Source of the DNA: Clostridium sp.
GTDB lineage: Bacteria; Bacillota; Clostridia; Clostridiales; Clostridiaceae
Assembly: GCF_016650035.1 (NCBI RefSeq)
Contig: NZ_JAENWM010000008.1
Coordinates: 1 to 64,000 of the forward strand
DNA: 64,000 nt
Direction: 5' to 3'
Made by a program: the position numbers and the translations under genes
Notes under the pieces: generated by a model
Seen by the model: only the letters and a program-made list of their open reading frames with translations
Told to the model about the DNA's origin: nothing
Databases searched by the model: none
Part shown: piece after piece, positions 50,541 to 59,287 of the stretch
Numbering within the stretch: position 1 is the stretch's first letter
Layout: each line of letters starts with the position of its first letter

Positions 50541-51551
50541 TTACCTCCCATATTTTATTTTTCTAAATTCATCAATGAAAATTTGCCTCTCCACTCTATC
50601 CTCATCTATCTTTTGAAGCTTCTTTAAGAAAAATTCTTCTCCCCAATTCTTTTTTTCCCAATAGTATTGAATTCCTATTTGCCAATATTCCTGAGGAAAT
50701 TCCATAAACCCAGCCATTACCTCTATATCACTTTTATATATTGGATTTGTATTATGGTAGACGTCCAATATAAAAAGTGCATTTTCAAGGCTCCATTTAC
50801 CGTTCTTCATTCTTCTTATTAAAAGACTACTTAAATCATGTAAATGAGTGTCTAAGATGCAATAATCAAAATCAATAATACTTACGCCTCCATCTTTTTC
50901 TATTAATACATTATGGTGAGCATAATCATGATGACATAATCCCCTATGTTTAATTTCTTCTTTCATCTTGCTTACATATTCACTTTTGCATAAATTGCAT
51001 ATGGATCTATCACATCTTAATAATTCCTCCTCCATCATCTCTTGGTAATTTATATCAAATTCTGTTTTAAGCTGTTTTTCGCCTATTCTTCTTTTGAAAT
51101 CTAGTATTTCACTCCTTCTGGTTTTAAAAGTTTCGATCCACTTAAGCCATGCAATCCTTGGTTTCATATCAGGTGTAACTTTGAAATTCAAACTTTTTAT
51201 ATGAAGCTGTGCAAGCTTTGAAGTACATAATTTTATTTCTACAGGATTATCATAATTACACTCCCTTGCGCTGAGCCACGGTGTTAAATAAGCATATTTA
51301 TTATGGACAGCTATATACTCTTTGTTATCAATAGTTTCAATAATTCGCGGTATATTTTCGAAACCACTCTTCTGCAAATGTTTTATTGCACCAATAATAA
51401 ATAAAAAATGCTTAAAGTCATAATTAATGATTTTAAGGCAAAACATCCCGTTATCAGTCTCTATTCTGTAGACATTTTTTATTTTCTCAATATCAACAAT
51501 ACAAACAGAATATTTATCCTCTACTAATTCCTTTAATTCCTGGGTATCCAA
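50541..51551 (-). CDS. cotS: CotS-family spore coat kinase-like protein (copy 3)
   Basis: A 336-residue member with intact catalytic motifs: GMFCLKIINYD in the N-lobe, CHHDYAHHNVL and IIDFDYC near 240, and the C-terminal FPQEYWQIGIQYYWEKKNW. The frame is open to ATG 51614, but that start has no ribosome-binding site. TTG 51551 lies seven bases after GGAGG and gives the same length as copy 1, so I prefer it. It is divergent from the glycosyltransferase at 51738. Confidence 0.85.
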   Translation of the reverse strand: MDTQELKELVEDKYSVCIVDIEKIKNVYRIETDNGMFCLKIINYDFKHFLFIIGAIKHLQKSGFENIPRIIETIDNKEYIAVHNKYAYLTPWLSARECNYDNPVEIKLCTSKLAQLHIKSLNFKVTPDMKPRIAWLKWIETFKTRRSEILDFKRRIGEKQLKTEFDINYQEMMEEELLRCDRSICNLCKSEYVSKMKEEIKHRGLCHHDYAHHNVLIEKDGGVSIIDFDYCILDTHLHDLSSLLIRRMKNGKWSLENALFILDVYHNTNPIYKSDIEVMAGFMEFPQEYWQIGIQYYWEKKNWGEEFFLKKLQKIDEDRVERQIFIDEFRKIKYGR

Positions 51552-51737
51552 ATGCATGCCTCCGAAGTATTCTTCTATTTCATTATATGAACTTAGTGAA
51601 TAATTTGTTCTCATTTATATTTATACAAATAGCACACTTTTTAAGTTGAAATAGTATATTAATATATATTATCTTTTTTTATTGTTTTATAAGATATGGG
51701 TTTAGGATTTTTATAATAATATTAAGGAGTGTACCAC

Positions 51738-52865
51738 ATGAGGATCGCGCTTGATGCTAGAGGTATCAATTTTTATAGTGGCACCGGTATAGGAACATAT
51801 ACAGAAAATGTACTTAAAAATTTAATTAACATAGGTACTACAAACAACTACCATATTTTTTGGTCCGGTAGTAATTACGAGAGCATAAAAAAAGAAAATT
51901 GCAAAATAGTAATGACCTCCAAAAGACACCAACGTTTTTTTGAGGACCACTATTTTCCTGAAAACATAGGTATGGAAAACATAGACATATATCATATGCC
52001 ACAAAACGGTATAGGCTTTTCCGGAGAAATTTCTTGCAAAAAAATAGTCACTATACATGATTTAATTCCATACATTATGCCCGAAACTGTAGGAAAGGGA
52101 TATTTACTGAAATTTTTAAAAGAAATGCCTTTAATTATAGAAGGTTCCAATGGAATAATAACTGTCTCTGAATTTTCAAAACGGGATATTTTGAAATTTT
52201 TCCCTATAGATGAGAATAAAGTTTTTGTAACTCCACTGGCTGCCGATAGAAAATATGCCCCCTTAGATAAACTTTTCTGTAAGACTTTCCTAAAAGATGT
52301 GTATAATTTAGAAAAGCCATTTATACTCTACTTAGGTGGATTTAGTGAGAGAAAGAATGTAGCTTCTGCGATAACCGCTTTTTCCAATATATATAAAGAT
52401 TTAAACAAAGAATATAATTTAGTTATTGTAGGTGGCTATAAAGATTCTAGTCAAACGCTCATAAAACTTACAAATAAGCTCAAAATAGACTCTCAAGTTA
52501 TTTTTACTGGGTTTGTCCCAGAAGAACATTTACCTATTTTCTATAACGGTTGTGATACTTTTGTATACCCCTCTTTTTACGAAGGCTTTGGACTTCCTCC
52601 TCTAGAGGCAATGAGCTGTGGCACCCCTGTGATAGCTTCTAACCTCACCTCTATTCCGGAAGTAGTGGGTGATGCCGGGATTTTAATAAATCCTTATAAT
52701 ATATCAGAGATATCTTTTGCCATAGGAGATCTCCTAAGTAACGAAAAACTAAAAGAAGAGCTTAGCATTAAGGGTCTTAAAAGAGCCAGTGAATTTTCTT
52801 GGCAAAATACAGCACGTAATACTCTTAGAGTCTACACGGAGATATACAATCGTGAATCTCTTTGA
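51738..52865 (+). CDS. GT4-type glycosyltransferase (CotSA-like, copy 2)
   Basis: A 375-residue GT-B enzyme closely similar to copy 1: [20 protein letters not shown] at the start, GGFSERKNV near 198 and [19 protein letters not shown] near 280, with the EX7E glutamates. The same length and the same divergent pairing with a CotS gene indicate duplication of a two-gene module. ATG 51738 follows AAGGAGTG. The substrate is unknown. Confidence 0.9.
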   Translation: MRIALDARGINFYSGTGIGTYTENVLKNLINIGTTNNYHIFWSGSNYESIKKENCKIVMTSKRHQRFFEDHYFPENIGMENIDIYHMPQNGIGFSGEISCKKIVTIHDLIPYIMPETVGKGYLLKFLKEMPLIIEGSNGIITVSEFSKRDILKFFPIDENKVFVTPLAADRKYAPLDKLFCKTFLKDVYNLEKPFILYLGGFSERKNVASAITAFSNIYKDLNKEYNLVIVGGYKDSSQTLIKLTNKLKIDSQVIFTGFVPEEHLPIFYNGCDTFVYPSFYEGFGLPPLEAMSCGTPVIASNLTSIPEVVGDAGILINPYNISEISFAIGDLLSNEKLKEELSIKGLKRASEFSWQNTARNTLRVYTEIYNRESL

Positions 52866-52875
52866 TAACAAAAAA

Positions 52876-52899
52876 ACTCGCTATACAGCGAGTTTTTTT
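52876..52899. terminator. Terminator of glycosyltransferase 2
   Basis: ACTCGCT (52876-52882) pairs with AGCGAGT (52887-52893), with A runs before and a T run after. Nearly the same core recurs at 53803-53820. Confidence 0.85.
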
Positions 52900-52921
52900 G
52901 TAGGTATGATTTTTTTCTTTA

Positions 52922-53203
52922 CTAATAAATTTCAATTCCGTCTCTATCTATTTGTTTTTTTATATTTTCATTTAATGAATCTTGAAAAACAATATCACAA
53001 GAATATACTCCTATTATATCATTTATTTCTTCTACAATGGTTCCTTTGCTTTTCCCCTTATACCATATACATAAATCTATATCAGAATTTATATTTTCAG
53101 TACCTTTTGCTCTTGAACCAAAAATTATTACTTTTTCTATATTACTAGTATGATCGAAATAATCCATTAATTTCTTATAAACTTTTTCATTAATTCCATA
53201 CAT
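52922..53203 (-). CDS. mntA: MntA-type minimal nucleotidyltransferase antitoxin
   Basis: A 93-residue minimal nucleotidyltransferase. The diagnostic GSX10DXD motif is exact: G29-S30, then D41-I-D43, with a further Asp at position 70. In the characterised HepT/MntA pair of Shewanella, MntA transfers AMP units to HepT and silences it. The ATG lies one base after the hepT stop, with AAGAGGT overlapping the end of hepT. It is the second gene of the pair. Confidence 0.88.
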   Translation of the reverse strand: MYGINEKVYKKLMDYFDHTSNIEKVIIFGSRAKGTENINSDIDLCIWYKGKSKGTIVEEINDIIGVYSCDIVFQDSLNENIKKQIDRDGIEIY

Positions 53204-53204
53204 T

Positions 53205-53642
53205 TCATATTACCTCTTTTGCAACATTATTTAATAGACTTTCTATTGCGTGAATATATTCACTGACTATTTTATTTTTGATCCTCTCATAATCTTGCTC
53301 ATCATAAATATGTGATGTAGAGTTTCTTGATAATAAAATATCATTCCAAATTTCTATATCTTTAATTAGCCCTTCTTTGAATGCTTGCTTATAACACTCT
53401 CTTGGATTATTTATTTCTAAACCAGAAGCCTTAAATATCTTGGATAATAACTTCCAAACTAAATCTTCTAACGTTTCATACTTTTTTATAATAGAATCTC
53501 TATATACTTCAATTGTTATATCATCTGGTTTTTGTAAATTATTAAAGTTATCTGTGATATTTTTTAAATGAACTAACATTCTATATGCATAATTATATGT
53601 TAATTTTATTGATTCATCGTATTTACCTAATATCCCACTCAT
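53205..53642 (-). CDS. hepT: HepT-type HEPN toxin
   Basis: A 145-residue all-helical protein of the nucleotidyltransferase-substrate-binding/HEPN group. The HepT active motif RX4HXY is exact: R106, H111, Y113 (RNSTSHIY); the tyrosine is the residue modified by MntA in the known system. HEPN proteins of this type act as RNases. It precedes mntA with coupled translation. The pair lies between two near-identical terminator hairpins, next to a tRNA-Ala gene. Confidence 0.87.
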   Translation of the reverse strand: MSGILGKYDESIKLTYNYAYRMLVHLKNITDNFNNLQKPDDITIEVYRDSIIKKYETLEDLVWKLLSKIFKASGLEINNPRECYKQAFKEGLIKDIEIWNDILLSRNSTSHIYDEQDYERIKNKIVSEYIHAIESLLNNVAKEVI

Positions 53643-53796
53643 GCTTAGTCTCCCCTTCTAAATTATATATATTTATTATTATTAATTTTCAGGAATGAGT
53701 TATATAACCACACTTATTATTTTACCATATATAATGTTATTTAAACCCAAACTACTAATAAATATATTTTTAGATTGAAAATAATCCTATAAATTA

Positions 53797-53826
53797 AAAA
53801 GGACTCACTATACAGCGAATCCTTTT
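53797..53826 (-). terminator. Terminator of tRNA-Ala
   Basis: Left arm 53797-53809 and right arm 53814-53826 pair fully on the minus strand if G-U pairs are allowed. The right arm reaches the final base of the CCA end. Confidence 0.7.
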
Positions 53827-53901
53827 GGTGGAGATAATGGGACTCGAACCCACGACCCCTTGAATGCCATCCAAGTACTCTCCCAGCTGAGCTACATCCC
53901 C
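53826..53901 (-). tRNA. tRNA-Ala (anticodon GGC)
   Basis: A 76-nt cloverleaf with encoded CCA. It has an acceptor stem with the G3:U70 pair diagnostic of alanine tRNA, D-arm GCTC/GAGT, anticodon loop ATGGCAT reading GGC, and T-arm GTGGGTTCGAGTCCCAT. It has its own promoter and terminator. Confidence 0.97.
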
Positions 53902-53912
53902 ATATACCGTAT

Positions 53913-53941
53913 ATTATATACTAAAAAAAATAAATAATCAA
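53913..53941 (-). promoter_or_regulatory. Promoter of tRNA-Ala
   Basis: On the minus strand TTGATT (53941-53936), 17 bp, TATAAT (53918-53913), just upstream of the tRNA 5' end at 53901. Confidence 0.75.
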
Positions 53942-53957
53942 TATCTTTTTTCTACAC

Positions 53958-53990
53958 AAAAGCCTTGAAGTATAACGCTTCAAGGCTTTT
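53958..53990. terminator. Terminator at the integrase end of the island
   Basis: A perfect 13-bp stem (53958-53970 with 53978-53990) and a 7-nt loop, between the integrase remnant and the tRNA promoter. Confidence 0.8.
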
Positions 53991-54088
53991 ATATTAATAT
54001 TTTAAGTTAATGATGTTAATCTCCATAATACTATTTTATACTACACATTTTTGTATCTTGCAGCCAATTGCGTAGCCAGCTAAATCAT

Positions 54089-55335
54089 TTAACCTAAGCC
54101 AAGTCTTTCTTCTAAACTTTTCCCTAATCGTTCTCTGTTACTTTCAGCAATCTTTTTAGATGCTCTATCTATATACTTCATTGTTGTTTTTGCCTGAGTA
54201 TGCCCCAATAACTGCATTAGTTCAAATAAGCTCGCTCCATCTTCAGCTAATATTGTCGCCACCGTATGCCGTATCCGATGTAAACAAAGTCCATTTATAT
54301 CCTTAGTATTACTTTTAATATACCTGTTTACAGTTGTTCTAAATCCACTGTATGTCCACCTATCATTTTTGGAATTACCGAATACATAATCGTCTTCTTC
54401 AACCCCTGTTTTGCTTATTTTAAGCGCTTCTTTCTTCCATTTTATCAATATATTAACCATACCTTCTGTAACACTAATATCTCTGTCGCAAGAACCCTTT
54501 TTAGTAGAGCCTAACTTAGTTTCCCTATTAATCTTCTTCCCATCAGTATCATAATTCACTTGAAGAGTAATTGCTTTTCTTATCTGAATTATCCCATTAT
54601 CTAAATCAACATTTTGCCATTTTAGTCCAAGTGCTTCTTGAGTTCTCATAGCCGTATTTAACATTAACTGAATGATAGGATAAACAAGCAGATTAGTTTT
54701 TAAAACATTTAAAATTACTATTAATTCCTCTTTTGTAAGTGCAAGTATTTCCTTTTTATCTTGTTTTGACTTTGGATTGCTAAGATCCTCGTCATCAAAT
54801 ACATTAACTGCAATATATTTTTTTCTATAGCCTCTTTTAAACATTAGTTCAACAATATATTTAACCCTGTCTAATGTTACTTGTGAATATTTAAATTCAC
54901 CGTCAATCTTTGTCTCTATCATACATTCAAAAAAATCCTTAATCTTTACAGTATCAATTGAACCAATTGATTTACCTTTAAAATATCTTTCAAAATGGTT
55001 AAGACTATATTCATAATTTTCATATGTCCTTGTTGAAATTTTCGGGTTCCCCCAAAGTCTATTTTTTTGAATTCCTTAATAAAGTCTTCCACTAGTGTTT
55101 TACTATCAAAAGTAATTATAGAAATTTCTTCCTCATCTATAAGTTCCATTTTCATCAACAAGACTCTCATCTTTTCCTTTGCTTCTTCTTCAGTTTTGCC
55201 AGTAACATTAGGTCTAATCCTTTTACCATTTTCATCTTTTCCAAGACTGACAGCTGCACCGTAGCGTCCGTCTTTCCTTAGGAATATAGTACCTTTCCCG
55301 CTTGAGTTTCTTACTTTATTCTTCACCATTTTCAT
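54089..55335 (-). pseudogene. Tn916-type tyrosine integrase, frameshifted
   Basis: Two overlapping frames together encode a tyrosine recombinase of about 415 residues. The upstream part (55335 to about 55068) has the N-terminal arm-binding domain (SSGKGTIFLRKDGRYGA). The downstream frame has the core-binding domain and the catalytic set: Arg in NTAMRTQEALGLKW, HRIRH, and LGHTQAKTTMKYI with the tyrosine. The frames meet at an A7 run (minus strand, 55062-55068); one extra A would restore the whole reading frame. It could be a real mutation, a sequencing error or, less likely, frameshifting. It marks a mobile element. Confidence 0.88.
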
Positions 55336-55399
55336 ACATCTCCTTTAATAAATTTCGGTATAATTAGAACGCTAATACAGCCAACAATCAATAATTAAT

Positions 55400-55726
55400 T
55401 TACTTTTCAATATTGATTCCTAACATTAAATAATTAGCCAACGCCATAACAGTAACCACTTTACGCCTTCCTATTGTTCTAAAAGGTAATTTCTCCTGTT
55501 TAAGCATTGTATAAATATTGGTTTCTCCTACATTTAATACTTCCTGTAACTGTTTGACATTCAAACAGTCTGAATTGTATTTATTCTTTAATAACTCATA
55601 TTGCATCTTTATCAGCTTTTCAATATCGACCGTTAGTTCTCTAATATCATTGATGCTTTTCGTTTTGTTACTGCTAGTATTAAAAATTGTTCCAGTTAAT
55701 TTTTTTTGCTTATTGTTAACACTCAT
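55400..55726 (-). CDS. Excisionase-like helix-turn-helix protein
   Basis: A 108-residue protein. The N-terminal part is polar. The C-terminal half (about 54-104) is a MerR/excisionase-type winged helix: LNVKQLQEVLNVGETNIYTM followed by KLPFRTIGRRKVV. Such proteins direct excision with a partner integrase, and this one is upstream of the integrase on the same strand. ATG 55726 follows AGGAGA. Confidence 0.8.
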   Translation of the reverse strand: MSVNNKQKKLTGTIFNTSSNKTKSINDIRELTVDIEKLIKMQYELLKNKYNSDCLNVKQLQEVLNVGETNIYTMLKQEKLPFRTIGRRKVVTVMALANYLMLGINIEK

Positions 55727-56161
55727 TTTTCATTCTCCTATCTTATTTTTATAAAAAAAATAAAATAGAGCTTTAAAACAATGCTGGGTATCAAAAAAAT
55801 ACAAGCAATCATCTATTAAAGATGATTGCTTGTATTTCTTAAATAATTATTTGTTTAATTATGTATTTTGATTAAAAAGGTATTTATTTACCTTAATAAA
55901 TATTTATATAGTATTTATTAGCCTATCCTTGTATTTTTACAAACTGTAAAGCACTTATTTTTCCATATGCCATATCCGACAGTTGCAGAAAACTTTAAAA
56001 AAATAATATATAACCTCCATTTTAAGTGGGAACTATTTGACGTTTACGTATAAATATTAATAACAATATTCTTAAAATGTGTAATGAAAAATACCATGAA
56101 ACTCATATCTAATTAATACCATGTTTTTACATAAGCAACAGTGATTTATATTGAACTGTTT
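55727..56161. other. Gene-free region with a strong terminator
   Basis: About 430 AT-rich bases between the excisionase-like and HNH genes. The terminator at 55797-55837 ends a leftward transcript, perhaps the long 3' region of the HNH gene. No reading frame of interest is seen. Confidence 0.5.
55797..55837 (-). terminator. Strong terminator in the island
   Basis: A perfect 18-bp stem (55797-55814 with 55820-55837), 5-nt loop and seven T residues on the minus strand. Confidence 0.85.
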
Positions 56162-56731
56162 TTACCTTAATAATTCTTTTAGAGAATCACTCTTCCTTAA
56201 GTTACAATCGCTACATAATACTCTTAAATTTTCAACTGTTGTTGGACCACCTTTTGAGAAAGGTATTATATGATCAAATTGAACCTTATCATCTGGAACA
56301 TTTTTCTGACAAACTTGACACACTTGTCCATCTCTACGAATAACCTTAAGCATAATGTTTCTTGGAATATGCCTGCTCTTAGTCCATCTTCTATTTTGAA
56401 GTGTCTCAGAAAACTCCTCAGCATGAAAAAAAACTGGACATACATGCCCAAACACATTACACCTTAAGTCGGAATAATCATATTCTTCTAGTTCAGTCCA
56501 CATATAGGGAGAGTTAAAACTCAAACAATTATATGCACTTAATATATCATTTTCCGTTTTATAAACACCATTTCTGATATTCTGAAGTATTTCATTATAG
56601 TTGTTTTTCACTTCTTCTATATCAATTTTGTCACCTGGTGCTGGAAAGTCTTCTACTAAACACCCGTATGGACAATATTTCAATTCCCAACAAGGTTTAC
56701 ATACAACATACTCGAACTTCTGTTTTTTCAT
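56162..56731 (-). CDS. HNH endonuclease-family protein
   Basis: A 189-residue protein. The C-terminal HNH domain (about 120-185) has the zinc-type CQVCQ pair, the catalytic FDHIIPFSKGG, the NLRVLCSDCN helix and zinc cysteines. The N-terminal part has its own cysteine group (CKPC...CPYGC, about 11-24), probably a second metal site. It could be a homing, phage-packaging or restriction-type nuclease; nothing adjacent decides. ATG 56731 follows AAGGGGA. Confidence 0.85.
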   Translation of the reverse strand: MKKQKFEYVVCKPCWELKYCPYGCLVEDFPAPGDKIDIEEVKNNYNEILQNIRNGVYKTENDILSAYNCLSFNSPYMWTELEEYDYSDLRCNVFGHVCPVFFHAEEFSETLQNRRWTKSRHIPRNIMLKVIRRDGQVCQVCQKNVPDDKVQFDHIIPFSKGGPTTVENLRVLCSDCNLRKSDSLKELLR

Positions 56732-56986
56732 TTCCTATTCCCCTTTAACTTAATGATTATAATTGATATTTAGGATTCTCATAACTATAATTTTTGTGTC
56801 CGCGTACTTGTTTTTTTGTTTATTAGTATTTAGGACTTTAATCTAAGTTTATAATAATTATATCATATTTACCATATTATAACTGGTTTATATTCAATCA
56901 CAACGAAATTGAAAAAGTCAAAAATATTAACAATTAAATTAAAAAGGAAAGTATTTTAAATACCTCCCCAAAATTGTTTAGCTAGT

Positions 56987-57280
56987 TTATATTTCTATAA
57001 AATGTTCACCATTCCATTTATATTCTTGTCTATAGTCACATATATCCCTTCTTACAACTTTATATGCCTTTTGCAATCTACTCAATGTATCTCTCAAAGC
57101 TGCGTCTTCTGTATCCCTAAATACATTAAACCCGCTTATTATATTACCCTCCTCTGTATAAGTTGGATCTCCAGTATAATTCACATAAAACTTGTTTGAA
57201 TCTATTTCAGAAGTTTTTATTTCAAAATCGCCAATTTCCTTTAAAGTTGCTATTATCATGATTCTTTCTTCTTCAACCAT
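56987..57280 (-). CDS. Unknown small acidic protein
   Basis: Not recognised. The 97-residue protein is acidic with no membrane segment, and has a central stretch NYTGDPTYTEEGNIISGFNVF (about 32-52). ATG 57280 is chosen because GGGAGGGAG precedes it; upstream in-frame codons lack such a site. It lies alone in the island, with a perfect palindrome 153 bp upstream. Confidence 0.6.
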   Translation of the reverse strand: MVEEERIMIIATLKEIGDFEIKTSEIDSNKFYVNYTGDPTYTEEGNIISGFNVFRDTEDAALRDTLSRLQKAYKVVRRDICDYRQEYKWNGEHFIEI

Positions 57281-57432
57281 ACTAATGCTCCCTCCCTTTT
57301 TATATTTAATAAAAAATACATTTCTAGACACTCACCCAAACAGGTAATGTCAGTATCTTTTTCAGCTAGTCATTTCATGTATGAATTTAATCCATTATTA
57401 CTTTTAAAGTTTATAGTTTTCCTTAGTATCTA

Positions 57433-57450
57433 TTTGAGGTATACCTCAAA
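57433..57450. promoter_or_regulatory. Perfect 18-bp palindrome, possible operator
   Basis: TTTGAGGTATACCTCAAA is perfectly symmetric with no T tract after it, so it looks more like a protein-binding site than a terminator. It lies between the genes at 57280 and 57482. Confidence 0.4.
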
Positions 57451-57481
57451 CAAATGCCAATATTTCTTAATTACGTATTTT

Positions 57482-58012
57482 TTAAAAAATCAGGTTATAT
57501 AAATCAACCCAAACATCAAACATTAGTTGAGCATTCATACTTATTATGTCATCTTGAGTTCTGGTATTTAACCCTAATGAACTATATTTAGCTCCTGTGT
57601 CCAATTTAATCCATTTATTGGTATTTTTTTTATTTAATAAATTAATTATATTATTTCTTAGTCCTTCATCTTTTGATTCATATCTGAATTGAACTACAGC
57701 AAGATTATCAGTTAAAGAAATTCTAAAACGTCCTTGTTTTCCCAATCTTTCAATATATCCAGAATGTAATTCACAATTGCCCTCATTAGAATAATAGATA
57801 TCTAGTATTGGTTTTATTCTATTATTGCTTTGGCTTACAAATACCTCGAATTTTTTTTTCAATTCAATTACAATTTCTTCATTTGTTTTTACTCCAAGAG
57901 CAACTCCAACTAATTGATTAATGTTTGAAGATAAGCTTCTGCTAGATTTGCCCATCTTTAATTTCAAAGCATCTTTAACCTTTTTTTCTAAATTGGTAGT
58001 AACTATATTCAT
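57482..58012 (-). CDS. Unknown island protein
   Basis: Not recognised. The 176-residue soluble protein has a Lys/Ser-rich N-terminal helix (about 1-30) and an alpha/beta remainder with NRIKPILDIYYSNEG and an RISLTDNLAVVQFRYES strand pair. ATG 58012 follows GAGGGAG. No motif suggests activity. Confidence 0.65.
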   Translation of the reverse strand: MNIVTTNLEKKVKDALKLKMGKSSRSLSSNINQLVGVALGVKTNEEIVIELKKKFEVFVSQSNNRIKPILDIYYSNEGNCELHSGYIERLGKQGRFRISLTDNLAVVQFRYESKDEGLRNNIINLLNKKNTNKWIKLDTGAKYSSLGLNTRTQDDIISMNAQLMFDVWVDLYNLIF

Positions 58013-58144
58013 ATTAAAATCTCCCTCTAATTTTTAGTGAAAGGAAGCAAGGATTATTGCTTCCCCTCCTCCTTACAATATATGAGATCACTTTTAGAAA
58101 TGTTCATTAAATATAAAAATTATTTTATACATTATCAAACCATT

Positions 58145-58174
58145 AATAAACAAGAATAAACAAGAATAAACGGA
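58145..58174. repeat. Short tandem repeat AATAAACAAG
   Basis: Two exact copies of AATAAACAAG (58145-58154, 58155-58164) and a partial third (58165-58174) that forms one arm of the terminator hairpin. Confidence 0.65.
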
Positions 58175-58208
58175 CAATCACATGCTCAACATGAATTACC
58201 CGTTTATT
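58165..58208 (-). terminator. Terminator-like hairpin after the serine recombinase
   Basis: AATAAACGG (58165-58173) pairs with CCGTTTATT (58200-58208), enclosing a CATG/CATG stem. The base layout is similar to that at 59219-59267. Confidence 0.55.
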
Positions 58209-58317
58209 TTTTAACTAGTTATTTAATTATATAAATTTCACTGTATTAATTTCATTTTTTAGTTTCTATAGTTACTTATCCATATTCCAAACTATACGCA
58301 CATATAAATGAAGGTAT

Positions 58318-58923
58318 CTAAATACCTTCGCCATACTTTTTAGCTAACTTATAGAATGTATTTTTCTTTAATCCTAATATCTCCATTGACTTTACCGCAG
58401 TTATTTCTTTTGATTTCCATTGTTTATGTATCTGTTCAAAATCCTTTGGGTATTCAGCTTTAGGCCTTCCAACCCCATGACCATTATTCTTCGCTTTCAT
58501 AATTGCTATACCCTCTGCTTGTCTCGACCTTATATTGTTTCTTTCCTGTTCAGCCATTGTACTTAGAACCTCTAGCAGTAGATTATTAATCATATCCATC
58601 AACCATCCTTGCCCTTCTTGCAACTCCATCATAGTGGTTGGTATATCTAAAATCTTTACTCTTACACCTTCAGTCTTAAAATATTCCAACTCTTGTTTTA
58701 TCTGTATCTTATTTCTCCCGAGTCTATCCAGTGACTTAATGTATATAGTATCTTGCTGTTGTGCAATCTTCCTAAGTAATTGGTACTGAGGTCTGTCCAT
58801 ATCTTTACCACTTAATTTATCAGTAAAAATATATCTTGCATCAACATATTTTTCTAGCTCAACTAGCTGTCTATCAAGATTCTGCTCCTTACTGCTAACC
58901 CTGCCATAAGCGTATATTCTCAT
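58318..58923 (-). CDS. Serine recombinase (resolvase/invertase family)
   Basis: A 201-residue recombinase. The catalytic domain begins RIYAYGRVSSKEQN with the nucleophile Ser10, and includes DKLSGKDMDRPQ and YIKSLDRLGRN (about 33-70). A long helix (about 100-135) and a C-terminal helix-turn-helix (about 170-200, SMEILGLKKNTFYKL) follow. The size fits a resolvase or invertase rather than a large serine integrase. It has a good promoter at 58956-58984 and its own terminator. Confidence 0.92.
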   Translation of the reverse strand: MRIYAYGRVSSKEQNLDRQLVELEKYVDARYIFTDKLSGKDMDRPQYQLLRKIAQQQDTIYIKSLDRLGRNKIQIKQELEYFKTEGVRVKILDIPTTMMELQEGQGWLMDMINNLLLEVLSTMAEQERNNIRSRQAEGIAIMKAKNNGHGVGRPKAEYPKDFEQIHKQWKSKEITAVKSMEILGLKKNTFYKLAKKYGEGI

Positions 58924-58955
58924 TAAAAAACCCCCAATATTAATTTATTGAGGTG

Positions 58956-58984
58956 ATACTACCAGAATTGTTTCTAATGGTCAA
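58956..58984 (-). promoter_or_regulatory. Promoter of the serine recombinase gene
   Basis: On the minus strand TTGACC (58984-58979), 17 bp, TAGTAT (58961-58956). Flanking ACCA/TGGT may mark an operator, as resolvase genes are often self-regulated. Confidence 0.6.
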
Positions 58985-59218
58985 GTATAATTTACAAACA
59001 TTTATAAACTATTCTTTTAACCTTTATAAACACAAATACACTCTGTTTTTATATGTCTCTAAAGCTACACCTTTAAGGTCAGATTTAATCTACACTAGCC
59101 ACGAAATAGCTCAAACAATATCTTAATCTACAAAATAAACATATAAATCACTCTTATTAATAATTGCCTTCATAAAAATTCACTAGTAAATAAAATGCCT
59201 AATTAATACTTGATAAAT

Positions 59219-59267
59219 AAAAAGAAACCAACAAATCACTTTTAACAGCAACTGCCCGTTTCTTTTT
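59219..59267 (-). terminator. Terminator-like hairpin after the gene at 59288
   Basis: AAAAAGAAAC (59219-59228) pairs with GTTTCTTTTT (59258-59267). The loop shares the pattern AAAC..ACAA..TCAC..AACA..CCCGTTT with the hairpin at 58165-58208. Confidence 0.55.
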
Positions 59268-59287
59268 ATCCGATATCTCTTTAATTT

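Larger units (their letters stand above)
58013..58317. other. Region downstream of the serine recombinase gene
   Basis: About 300 bases without a gene. It holds a 10-bp direct repeat (58145-58174) and the hairpin terminator of the recombinase gene (58165-58208). No other structure was seen. Confidence 0.5.
58924..59287. other. Region upstream of the serine recombinase gene
   Basis: About 360 bases. It holds the recombinase promoter (58956-58984) and the terminator-like repeat at 59219-59267. The remainder (59000-59210) is AT-rich with no recognised feature. Confidence 0.5.

Noticed and set aside
52789-53148. A 119-codon plus-strand frame overlapping the glycosyltransferase end and mntA
   Set aside because: It spans the glycosyltransferase terminator and reads antisense to mntA; its Phe/Leu-rich composition is that of a shadow frame.
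53826-53901. tRNA-Ala as the attachment site of the island
   Set aside because: The integrase lies on the 5' side of the tRNA, whereas tRNA-targeting elements usually sit at the 3' end, and no duplicate of the tRNA end is visible in the window.
54089-55335. Programmed -1 frameshifting of the integrase at A7
   Set aside because: The A7 run could allow slippage, but integrases of this family are not known to need it, and nearby decay makes a mutation or sequencing error more likely.
58145-58174. AATAAACAAG repeats as replication iterons or a CRISPR array
   Set aside because: Only two exact copies with no spacers and no Rep gene nearby; the third copy is part of a terminator stem. No CRISPR array was seen anywhere.
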